In this document: one piece after another, positions 1 through 4,868 of the stretch | Position numbering within the stretch: position 1 is the stretch's first letter | How the letters are laid out: each line of letters opens with the position of its first letter | Source of the DNA: Balneolaceae bacterium | GTDB taxonomy: Bacteria; Bacteroidota; Rhodothermia; Balneolales; Balneolaceae | Length of the DNA stretch: 5,484 bases | Assembly (NCBI GenBank): GCA_007117235.1 | Contig: SKGY01000143.1 | Span: 1 to 5,484, forward strand | Direction of reading: 5' to 3' | Notes under the pieces: model-generated | The model's input: only the letters and a program-made list of their open reading frames with translations | Databases searched by the model: none | What the model was told of the DNA's origin: nothing | Translations under genes and position numbers: made by a program

Positions 1-686
1 CTTACGAGTGGGGAGCAAACGCAATCTACTCTATCGTTGATGGTAAAATGGAGTTCCAAAGCTACTTCAAGATGGACGCTCCGCAAACAAGCACAGAAAA
101 CTGTGTAGCTCACAACGGTTCACTGATTCCAATTCCGGACAGAGACATTATGGTTCAGTCATGGTATCAGGGCGGTATTAACATCTTTGATTTCACCGAT
201 CCAGCAAATCCAATTGAAATTGCGTACCACGACAGGGGTCCAATCTCTGCTGAGCGAATGGAAACCGGTGGAAGCTGGTCAATCTATTGGTACAACGGCG
301 TGCTTATCAATTCAGAAATTGCCCGCGGTTTAGACATTTTTGAACTTCTACCGAGTGATTTCATTTCTGAAAATGAGATTGCAGCAGCGAACACTGTAAC
401 GTTCGACTACCTGAATCCACAAGGCCAGCCACAGTACTCCTGGCCTGCCTCTCTGCACCTTGCCAGAGCTTATGTTGATCAGCTCGACAGAAACAGGGAG
501 ATGAGTGCGGAAGGAGTTACTGAGCTAAGAAACAGATTAGCTGCCGCTGAGCGTGCAACAGGCGTTCGCAAAGCAGAACTGCTAAACGACATCGCAGAAG
601 ATATTGAAGCCGGACTGATGACATCATCGAACGGAGATAAACTCAACAAAATCGCCGATACGGTTCGTAAACTTGCTGAGGCTTAA
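1..686 (+). CDS. LVIVD-repeat (beta-propeller-like) protein, C-terminal part, 5' end cut by window
   Basis: The reading frame is already open at base 3 and ends at TAA 684-686, leaving 227 visible residues; the true start lies upstream. Counting from the methionine at base 48, residues 42-63 form an LVIVD-type blade (GGINIFDFTDPANPIEIA), and a weaker repeat containing IARGLDIFEL ends near residue 100. These repeats are known from beta-propeller-like, often exported proteins of marine bacteria; no enzymatic role is established. Residues 135-212 are different: a charged, alpha-helical tail (ARAYVDQLDRNREMSAEGV... to KIADTVRKLAEA) that resembles the FIMAH-type helical module found at the ends of extracellular proteins. 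That resemblance is from memory and uncertain. The DNA looks richer in GC than the genes downstream. A strong terminator follows 33 bases after the stop, so this gene is a separate transcription unit. Confidence 0.85.
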   Translation, partial: YEWGANAIYSIVDGKMEFQSYFKMDAPQTSTENCVAHNGSLIPIPDRDIMVQSWYQGGINIFDFTDPANPIEIAYHDRGPISAERMETGGSWSIYWYNGVLINSEIARGLDIFELLPSDFISENEIAAANTVTFDYLNPQGQPQYSWPASLHLARAYVDQLDRNREMSAEGVTELRNRLAAAERATGVRKAELLNDIAEDIEAGLMTSSNGDKLNKIADTVRKLAEA

Positions 687-719
687 TTAGCTAGTAACTG
701 CGAGATACTCACAGATTTT

Positions 720-760
720 AAAGCCGTCTTAAGGTAACATCCTTAAGGCGGCTTTTTTTT
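720..760 (+). terminator. Strong intrinsic terminator after the LVIVD gene
   Basis: Bases 720-734 pair with 741-755 to give a 15-bp stem (one G-T pair) around a six-base loop, TAACAT. The stem runs straight into a T tract ending at 760. It is the classic rho-independent shape on the + strand and closes the LVIVD transcription unit. The complementary strand has an A tract (720-722) of only three bases, so termination in the other direction is unlikely to be strong. Confidence 0.93.
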
Positions 761-778
761 GATAGAATATTGAAGGCA

Positions 779-810
779 TTGGTGATTTCAATACTGATCA
801 TCTATATTGG
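779..810 (+). promoter_or_regulatory. Possible Bacteroidota-type promoter for the secreted-protein gene
   Basis: TATATTGG at 803-810 matches the Bacteroidota -7 element TAnnTTTG except at one position, and TTGG at 779-782 stands 20 bases upstream, close to the expected -33 spacing. It follows the terminator at 720-760 and lies 39 bases before the ATG at 850, which is the right place for a promoter. The matches are partial and the host's sigma-factor preference is not known, so this is tentative. Confidence 0.25.
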
Positions 811-849
811 CAAAACAAGGGATGTCAAATACTAACAAGCCGGGAGATT

Positions 850-1455
850 ATGAAAAGAGTAACATTATGTATGTTGGTACTATTTTTTGCAGCCACAATA
901 GTTAACGCCCAGGAGCTTACCGTTACGGAAGTTGACGTATCAACAATTATTCAGGAGGGCTCATTTAAAGTGTACAGTTTTGGATATGGATCAAACCCTG
1001 AGCAGGAATTGGCAGAATCACGAGCTAGAAATATGGCGATGGTTCAGCTGTCTGAAGTGATTAATGGATTTAGTTTCACATATCAGGAGTCGAGAAATGC
1101 CTATATGTTTATCGCAGAATCTTCAGGAAGTATAATGAATCGCGAAACTGAAGCTGTAATTTCACTTGATGGGCCAGATTATGCTTTCATCTATGTTGCC
1201 TCAACTGAGATGGATCAATCAATAATACAAACCGAGGAGTTATTAGCTTATGAAGTAAAGACAGTCCTGAATAGTGCATCCGCACTACGGTCTGCAGTTC
1301 CCCGGACAAGAGCGAGGGGTATTCAGCAATTCGCAAATTTAAAAGGTACCAATTGGGCAGAGGGGAAAGGCTACCTCAGTAATATCGATCTGGACATCAG
1401 GGATGATGGGACAATAGGTTTGTCTTATGTGATGTTGATTGCGATTGATAATTGA
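850..1455 (+). CDS. Secreted or periplasmic protein of unknown function, 201 aa
   Basis: The protein opens with a clear Sec signal peptide: basic MKR, a hydrophobic stretch over residues 4-18, and a signal peptidase I site after Val-Asn-Ala20, so the mature chain starts at Gln21. There is no lipobox cysteine, so it should be soluble in the periplasm or outside the cell. Residues 48-73 (SNPEQELAESRARNMAMVQL onward) form an alanine-rich helix followed by VxNG; this resembles the 'A..Ar..A...a...v.G' signature of LPP20/FlgT-N-like domains. The resemblance is weak and I do not assign a family. The ATG at 850 is supported by the signal peptide directly behind it and by GGGAG at 842-846, although that spacing of three bases is short. 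It begins 164 bases after the LVIVD stop. The 76 bases to the next gene hold no terminator, so read-through into the Crp/Fnr gene is possible. Confidence 0.8.
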   Translation: MKRVTLCMLVLFFAATIVNAQELTVTEVDVSTIIQEGSFKVYSFGYGSNPEQELAESRARNMAMVQLSEVINGFSFTYQESRNAYMFIAESSGSIMNRETEAVISLDGPDYAFIYVASTEMDQSIIQTEELLAYEVKTVLNSASALRSAVPRTRARGIQQFANLKGTNWAEGKGYLSNIDLDIRDDGTIGLSYVMLIAIDN

Positions 1456-1531
1456 AAAAATCACCAAATAAATATATTACTTAACATCTGATAGGCTATT
1501 GAATGTCAGACTGTTTGTTATCTTTCCAGTT

Positions 1532-2176
1532 ATGAAAGATGAAAGTAAATCAATCGAAAAGCTTAAGAATATAGCTGAGTTTGAGACCTCAGAGGGATTT
1601 CTGACAGATGTTAAGCGCTATGGTGTATTAAAAAAAATGGATCAGGGTGAAGTGTTGTTTGAAGAAAATACATCTATTCGTGCCATTCCCATTATTTTAA
1701 AAGGAAGTGTTAAGGTGTATCAGTCAGACGATGAATTCAAAGAACTTCTTCTCTACTATCTTAAAGAGGGCGACACATGTATTATGTCGGTATTAAATGG
1801 TCTTTACAATGAGAATAATCAACTAAAAGCTGTAGCAAATGAAAAAAGCGAGGTACTCTTGCTTCCGGTTGAAAAGCTGGGAGTACTGACTAAAAAACAT
1901 CCGGAGTGGATCAGTTATATATTTCGGATTTACCACCAGCGGTTTCAGGAGCTGCTGGATGTTGTTAATGCAGTGGCATTTAAAAAAATTGATGAGCGTC
2001 TGCTTGGATATCTGAGGAACAGATCCAGCTTAAGCGGAGAGAAATCAATTAAAATTACGCATGAAGAGCTTGCAAATGAGTTGGGTACAGCAAGAGTTGT
2101 AGTAAGCCGCCTGTTAAAACAGATGGAGAGTAAAGGCCTGGTGGAGCTTGGCCGAAATAAAGTAGTGCTTCTGTAA
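1532..2176 (+). CDS. Crp/Fnr-family transcriptional regulator
   Basis: A 214-residue protein with the usual two parts. An N-terminal cyclic-nucleotide-binding-like beta-barrel spans roughly residues 25-115 (IPIILKGSVKVY, then ELLLYYLKEGDTCIMS), followed by a long dimerisation helix near 130-150. The C-terminal winged helix-turn-helix lies at about 160-212, with ITHEELANELGTARVVVSRL as the helix-turn-helix core. Its closest remembered relatives are Bacteroidota regulators found beside thioredoxin and OsmC genes. Those usually carry several cysteines around TCxMSxTCC; here Cys83 is the only cysteine in the chain, so an Fe-S cluster of Fnr type is not possible within one subunit. I chose ATG 1532 over the in-frame TTG 1499 because the extra 11 residues look unrelated to the family; neither has a good Shine-Dalgarno site. 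It is probably the local regulator of the redox operon downstream. Confidence 0.9.
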   Translation: MKDESKSIEKLKNIAEFETSEGFLTDVKRYGVLKKMDQGEVLFEENTSIRAIPIILKGSVKVYQSDDEFKELLLYYLKEGDTCIMSVLNGLYNENNQLKAVANEKSEVLLLPVEKLGVLTKKHPEWISYIFRIYHQRFQELLDVVNAVAFKKIDERLLGYLRNRSSLSGEKSIKITHEELANELGTARVVVSRLLKQMESKGLVELGRNKVVLL

Positions 2177-2215
2177 CATTTGTAACTGAGTTTTGCCTGT
2201 CTAACCGGTATTTTT

Positions 2216-2229
2216 GTGTTTATTAACAC
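2216..2229 (+). promoter_or_regulatory. GTGTT-N4-AACAC palindrome, candidate Crp/Fnr operator
   Basis: A perfect inverted repeat with five-base arms and a four-base spacer (TATT) lies 26 bases before the start of the YgaP-like gene and 39 bases after the stop of the regulator gene. Crp/Fnr-family operators have exactly this 5-4-5 geometry (for example TTGAT-N4-ATCAA for Fnr). The position suggests control of the membrane protein/thioredoxin/OsmC genes by the adjacent regulator. The assignment rests on shape and position only. Confidence 0.45.
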
Positions 2230-2255
2230 TAAAGGAAATACCTAAAATCATTTTC

Positions 2256-2501
2256 ATGTCATCAACACTATCTAAACTGCTTTTTACAAACTGGCACCCG
2301 ATGCGCTGGGCTGCCCTGGTAATTGGGTTAACACTCGGATATAACTGGCTGGTGAACAGCGCCTCATTTTCAGGTGCACTCGCCATATTTTTCCTGTTTC
2401 AGGCTATTACCAACACAGGGTGTTTGGCAGGTCAATGTGCGCCAAAAACGGCAGTTGTGGATAGTAAGATTGAAGACGTGGAATATGAAGAGATTAAATA
2501 G
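2256..2501 (+). CDS. Small YgaP-like/DUF2892 inner-membrane protein with Cys motif
   Basis: An 81-residue protein with two hydrophobic helices (about residues 17-33 and 37-53) after a short N-terminus containing NWHPMRW. Directly after the second helix comes NTGCLAGQCAPK, placing Cys56 and Cys61 at the membrane edge, then an acidic tail (KIEDVEYEEIK). This is the shape of the YgaP-type transmembrane domain (DUF2892), which in YgaP is fused to a rhodanese sulfurtransferase but here stands alone. Remembered Bacteroidota relatives have a similar GCCGxxGC patch and a similar tail. The biochemical role is unknown; a thiol or metal site is plausible. ATG 2256 is preferred to the in-frame TTG 2214, which would overlap the operator-like palindrome. 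The AAAGGA at 2231-2236 is too far upstream to help. Thioredoxin follows after 24 bases, so the two are probably co-transcribed. Confidence 0.82.
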   Translation: MSSTLSKLLFTNWHPMRWAALVIGLTLGYNWLVNSASFSGALAIFFLFQAITNTGCLAGQCAPKTAVVDSKIEDVEYEEIK

Positions 2502-2525
2502 AAAAATCTTATACGAAACATAGGC

Positions 2526-2867
2526 ATGAGTACAGAAACTAAAAAAATGAATTTTACAGAAATTGTTAAAGGTGATAGACCGGTGCTCGTAGATTTTTAT
2601 GCAGACTGGTGTGGCCCTTGTAAAATGATGGGGCCAATACTGAAGGACCTCAAAAAGCGCCTTGGTGATGATATTAACATCATAAAGATAGATGCAGAGA
2701 AAAACCCTCAGGCAGCTATAAAATACCAGGTACGGGGAGTGCCAACACTTATTCTATTTAAAGAGGGACAGATTCTCTGGCAGCAGGCCGGTGTAGTTCA
2801 AATCTCTCAGTTGGAACAAATTATAACTCAAAAAATAGCAGAGTATGAGCAAGCAGGAAGAGCATAA
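2526..2867 (+). CDS. trxA: Thioredoxin
   Basis: A 113-residue single-domain thioredoxin, the normal size for the family, with no signal peptide, so it acts in the cytoplasm. The active site is WCGPC (Trp28, Cys29, Gly30, Pro31, Cys32) in the context VLVDFYADWCGPCKMM. The cis-proline is Pro71 in GVPTLILFKEG, and the buried Asp of the LVDF strand is Asp23. It uses electrons from thioredoxin reductase to reduce protein disulfides, and could supply a peroxiredoxin such as the OsmC protein encoded next. No thioredoxin reductase gene is in the window. The gene follows the YgaP-like gene by 24 bases and overlaps the OsmC gene by 23 bases, so it sits mid-operon. ATG 2526 has only a weak upstream TAGG; the next methionine (residue 8) would still leave a complete fold. 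The symbol is a family name; the genome may hold other thioredoxins. Confidence 0.96.
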   Translation: MSTETKKMNFTEIVKGDRPVLVDFYADWCGPCKMMGPILKDLKKRLGDDINIIKIDAEKNPQAAIKYQVRGVPTLILFKEGQILWQQAGVVQISQLEQIITQKIAEYEQAGRA

Positions 2868-3318
2868 TTACCGAGTAGATATAGAATGGAAAGGGGGGCG
2901 GGTAGGAAACATGAGTTCACCGTCACTGAATGAATCGATTGATGTAGCCACACCACCTGAATTTCCCGGTGGTGTTGAAGGGGTATGGTCCCCCGAACAT
3001 CTGTTTACAGCATCTGTCAGCAGCTGCTTTATGACCTCGTTTTTAGCTATAGCGGAGTATTCAAAATTTGAATTTGACGACCTGAAAATAAACAGTTCAG
3101 GGAAAATGAGCCGGGACGAAAATAATAAGTACGTGATGAGTGAAGTTACTATAAAAGCGAGCTTATCTATCCAGAATCAGGAAAAAGAGAGTAAAGCGTA
3201 TCGTCTACTTGAAAAAGCTGAAGAGATCTGTTTGATTACCCGATCAATCAAGACGAAAGTTAAGTTAGTGACAGAGGTCAGTATTAAAGAGTCTAAAACA
3301 GATCAGGTGAGTGTATAG
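2845..3318 (+). CDS. OsmC/Ohr-family peroxiredoxin-like protein
   Basis: A 157-residue protein of usual OsmC-family length. The signature SPEHLFTASVSSCFMTSFLAIA carries the peroxidatic cysteine Cys61 on a helix, with Glu51 before it. The second catalytic cysteine is Cys129 in EKAEEICLITRSIKTKV. An N-terminal beta-rich part includes IDVATPPEFPGG. Both cysteines are in the places used by OsmC/Ohr enzymes to reduce organic and fatty-acid hydroperoxides; the usual reductant is a lipoylated protein or small thiols, but the overlap with thioredoxin suggests thioredoxin may serve here (inference). No signal peptide is seen, so it is cytoplasmic. ATG 2845 lies inside the thioredoxin gene in another frame, giving a 23-base overlap and probable translational coupling. 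I cannot separate an OsmC from an Ohr subfamily by eye. It is the last gene before a 203-base gap; no clear terminator follows. Confidence 0.93.
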   Translation: MSKQEEHNYRVDIEWKGGRVGNMSSPSLNESIDVATPPEFPGGVEGVWSPEHLFTASVSSCFMTSFLAIAEYSKFEFDDLKINSSGKMSRDENNKYVMSEVTIKASLSIQNQEKESKAYRLLEKAEEICLITRSIKTKVKLVTEVSIKESKTDQVSV

Positions 3319-3323
3319 ATTTA

Positions 3324-3337
3324 AACACACAAGTGTT
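3324..3337 (+). promoter_or_regulatory. AACAC-N4-GTGTT palindrome after the OsmC gene
   Basis: A perfect inverted repeat with five-base arms and spacer ACAA begins six bases after the OsmC stop. It uses the same pentamers as the palindrome at 2216-2229 but in reverse order. It could be a second regulator site, lying 184 bases upstream of the DoxX gene, or a short hairpin at the end of the operon. There is no T tract behind it on the + strand, so it is not a standard terminator. On the minus strand T residues precede the repeat, which also does not fit. Confidence 0.3.
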
Positions 3338-3507
3338 AAAAAAATGTTTATTATAGAATAAAAGTGTATGGAATTACAGTTATGCTTCGCTCTTTAGCAA
3401 TTCAATGAACAGTAATCTCTTTCAAACAGTTGTAATAAATAGAGTGCCTGTTTTTTGTCTCATAAATAACTGGCCACACATTAACCACTAATAAACAGAA
3501 GTTCTTT

Positions 3508-3513
3508 GGGAGG
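3508..3513 (+). promoter_or_regulatory. Strong Shine-Dalgarno site setting the DoxX start
   Basis: GGGAGG at 3508-3513 ends eight bases before ATG 3522, an ideal spacing. It rules against the in-frame TTG at 3516, which sits only two bases away from the site. It is the best Shine-Dalgarno sequence in the window, where most genes have weak ones. The 203-base gap before it (3319-3521) otherwise shows only the palindrome at 3324-3337 and AT-rich DNA with no promoter I can defend. Confidence 0.75.
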
Positions 3514-3521
3514 AATTGATT

Positions 3522-3890
3522 ATGGAAATTTTCATCATTGTATTAAAACTGATCGTTGGGTTAAGCATTTTGAATGTTTGGCTGGTTCGATCGAAAAAGG
3601 CCACGGCCTGGAGAGGCGGAGATGCAAATAATATTGCAGAGGAGTTCAAAAATTATGGTCTGCCGGTTTGGTTTATGTATGTGATAAGAGCAGCTAAGGT
3701 TGGTTTGGCCATTCTTCTCATAGCTTCAATTTACTTCCCGCAGTTTGAAAGCATTGCCGCGTTCGGAATTGCTTTTCTGATGCTGGGCGCTGTATCGATG
3801 CACATAAAGATCAGTGATCCGCTTAAAAAATCACTTCCGGCATTTACATTTTTGGTACTATCGCTAGTGATAGGGTTTAATGCGGTTTAA
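3522..3890 (+). CDS. DoxX-family membrane protein
   Basis: A 122-residue protein with four predicted membrane helices at about residues 2-22, 52-72, 77-94 and 105-121. The loop after helix 1 has TAWRGG and EEFKNYGLPVWF, and the helix 3-4 loop reads HIKISDPLKKSLPAF; both are typical of the DoxX/DoxX-like family. Length and helix count fit. DoxD/DoxX proteins are known from thiosulfate:quinone oxidoreductase, and in Mycobacterium tuberculosis a DoxX protein joins a thiosulfate sulfurtransferase and superoxide dismutase in a membrane complex against thiol and oxidative stress. No such partners are encoded here, but the upstream thioredoxin/OsmC operon makes a redox role reasonable (inference). 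It starts 203 bases after the OsmC gene with its own strong ribosome site, so it may be a separate unit. Its stop overlaps the end of a second DoxX-like gene on the other strand. Confidence 0.88.
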   Translation: MEIFIIVLKLIVGLSILNVWLVRSKKATAWRGGDANNIAEEFKNYGLPVWFMYVIRAAKVGLAILLIASIYFPQFESIAAFGIAFLMLGAVSMHIKISDPLKKSLPAFTFLVLSLVIGFNAV

Positions 3891-4237
3891 AAGATCGAGT
3901 AAAAACTGTATGTTAGCCATCCGTTAATCAGAATGAAAACGAATGAAGGGGCAGACTGAGAGAAACTGTCATTTATTTTAATTCGGACAAAAAATGCTAC
4001 AAGCATCATGGCTGTTAGTCCGGCAGATGCAAGCAGGCCAATTACCGGCAATACAATTCCCGTTAGCAAGCCGCAAGACCCAAACATTTGTAATATACCG
4101 GTGATTTTACGCTGAGAGTTTGTCATTCCGAATCGTTTAAACTCCCCGATCATTATTTGCGAGTTTATAGCCTGATACCCATAGAAAACGAAAAAAAGTG
4201 AATTCAGGATTAGGACAAATATAAATAGAGTGCTCAA
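3887..4237 (-). CDS. Second, divergent DoxX-like membrane protein (start uncertain)
   Basis: From TTG 4237 this gives 116 residues with four hydrophobic helices at about 3-21, 46-66, 68-84 and 97-114. The layout matches the neighbouring DoxX protein: GEFKRFGMTNSQR after helix 1 and VRIKINDSFSQSAPSF before helix 4 line up with EEFKNYGLPVW and HIKISDPLKKSLPAF. The two therefore look like distant members of one family. The start is doubtful. The frame stays open back to a GTG at 4336 (149 residues), but the extra 33 residues are not membrane-like and have no counterpart in the family; there is no in-frame ATG before Met29, which lies beyond helix 1, and neither candidate start has a Shine-Dalgarno site. 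The stop codon shares bases with that of the + strand DoxX gene, giving a four-base convergent overlap. Function is unknown beyond membership in the DoxX-like group. Confidence 0.65.
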   Translation of the reverse strand: MSTLFIFVLILNSLFFVFYGYQAINSQIMIGEFKRFGMTNSQRKITGILQMFGSCGLLTGIVLPVIGLLASAGLTAMMLVAFFVRIKINDSFSQSAPSFVFILINGWLTYSFYSIF

Positions 4238-4487
4238 GCGGCGGTTGATTAAAGTATTAGAAAAGCAAAGTGCTTTAAATAAGCCCGGATTTAGTGATAT
4301 AGCAAACCGGATTTGTGCCGAGTTTATTTGAAGCACAATATACTTCAGGCAGAATAAACTTTGATTATAATTCGTTCAGTTGGGCGAGAATGCTTGTGTT
4401 TATATCTTTATAGAAGGTACTAAACTGTTTTCTGGGTTTTAGGATTAGAATGACTAACTCAATACACCAGCAACCGTTTATTTCTTC

Positions 4488-4504
4488 ACGCCAACCCTTC
4501 GGAG
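4488..4504. repeat. Left arm of imperfect inverted repeat flanking the GIY-YIG gene
   Basis: The 17 bases here match the reverse complement of 4845-4861 at 14 positions (ACGCCAACCCTTCGGAG against ACGCCAAGGCTTCGTAG). The two arms bracket the GIY-YIG gene, with the T-arm copy at 4509-4522 just inside the left arm and the complete tRNA just outside the right arm. This is the layout of a small mobile unit. Bases 4337-4487, between the longest possible DoxX-like frame and this arm, hold nothing else I can identify. Confidence 0.5.
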
Positions 4505-4508
4505 ATCA

Positions 4509-4522
4509 GGCAGGACTTGAAC
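4509..4522 (-). pseudogene. 14-base tRNA T-arm remnant
   Basis: Read on the minus strand this is GTTCAAGTCCTGCC, identical to the T-loop and 3' T-stem of the tRNA at 4867-4940 (bases 4874-4887). A 14-base exact match only 365 bases away is very unlikely by chance. The bases on either side do not continue the tRNA: the 5' T-stem is missing and the acceptor strand is replaced by TGATCTCC. It is therefore a fragment of a tRNA end, left by insertion or rearrangement. Another tRNA with the same T-arm could be the source. Confidence 0.6.
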
Positions 4523-4541
4523 TAAATAATCTCTCCATTTC

Positions 4542-4796
4542 TTAATCAACTAACCGTTTATTCATCCAAGCGATCCCAGAGCCGGATTTCAAATATTTCT
4601 CTAAATTGATCGCTTTCTCTTCACTATTAACATCAATATAGCTCACTAACTTAAAGGGTCTGTAATTACGAGTTGCTGAAGTTTTTCCAGCATTATGCTG
4701 ATTTATTCTTTCCTTCAAGTTTGATGAGTGATCCACATATTTCCAGTTCTTCTCCTCACTTTTTATAACATACACATACCACATAGCTTTTGACAT
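4542..4796 (-). CDS. Stand-alone GIY-YIG domain protein, 84 aa
   Basis: This is the short UvrC-N-like GIY-YIG nuclease domain with nothing added. The first motif is WYVYVIKS (residues 6-13) and the second is KYVDHSSNLKERINQHNAGK (19-38). Arg30 and His34 occupy the usual catalytic-helix positions. Glu66 in EKYLKSGSG is the expected metal-binding glutamate, and the TSATRNYRPFKLVSY segment (39-53) is typical. The second motif is altered: YVD in place of YIG/YVG, with Asp22 where glycine is normal, so activity may be reduced or lost. Members of this family are common in Bacteroidota; their cellular role is largely unknown. ATG 4796 is used; Met5 (4784) is an equally plausible start because many relatives begin at MWYVYV. 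No Shine-Dalgarno site is present. It lies 70 bases downstream of the tRNA, on the same strand, between inverted-repeat arms, which suggests a mobile origin. Confidence 0.85.
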   Translation of the reverse strand: MSKAMWYVYVIKSEEKNWKYVDHSSNLKERINQHNAGKTSATRNYRPFKLVSYIDVNSEEKAINLEKYLKSGSGIAWMNKRLVD

Positions 4797-4842
4797 TTAA
4801 TTAAATATTGAATGATGTGCCAGCAAATTGAAGGAGTGCCCG

Positions 4843-4868
4843 CACTACGAAGCCTTGGCGTAGTAGTG
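4843..4868. repeat. Hairpin-forming repeat at the tRNA 3' end; right arm of the flanking inverted repeat
   Basis: The segment CACTACGAAGCC-TTGGCGTAGTAGTG can fold in two registers: ACTACG (4844-4849) with CGTAGT (4859-4864), or CACTAC (4843-4848) with GTAGTG (4863-4868). It touches the last bases of the tRNA acceptor stem. Bases 4845-4861 form the right arm of the inverted repeat whose left arm is 4488-4504. There is no T tract after it on the minus strand, so it is not a standard terminator, though it could guide 3' processing of the tRNA transcript. Confidence 0.55.

Noticed and set aside
1499..1531. TTG-initiated 11-residue extension of the Crp/Fnr protein
   Set aside because: The extra residues are hydrophobic and unlike the family N-terminus; ATG 1532 gives a normal 214-residue protein.
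2173..2186. Direct repeat GTAAC-N4-GTAAC at the end of the Crp/Fnr gene
   Set aside because: The arms are direct, not inverted, the first overlaps the stop codon, and there are only two copies.
1945..2229. Minus-strand open frame of 94 codons across the end of the Crp/Fnr gene
   Set aside because: It is antisense to the helix-turn-helix region of a well-supported gene, is rich in Ser/Arg/Leu as expected of a shadow frame, and has no family features.
2214..2255. TTG-initiated 14-residue extension of the YgaP-like protein
   Set aside because: It would run through the palindrome at 2216-2229, and the family starts close to the NWH motif.
2201..2386. Minus-strand open frame of 61 codons opposite the YgaP-like gene
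   Set aside because: It is antisense to a supported membrane-protein gene and shows no domain, signal or ribosome site.
2412..2424. AACAC-N3-GTGTT inverted repeat inside the YgaP-like gene
   Set aside because: It uses the same pentamers as the operator candidates, but the spacer is three bases, it lies over the conserved NTGC codons, and it is probably a by-product of coding.
3859..3872. TATCGCTAGTGATA near-palindrome near the end of the DoxX gene, considered as a bidirectional terminator
   Set aside because: It has no loop, contains a G-T mismatch, is not followed by a T tract, and lies in coding sequence.
4501..4536. GGAGA/TCTCC inverted repeat around the T-arm remnant
   Set aside because: Only five base pairs with a 26-base loop; it could easily be chance.
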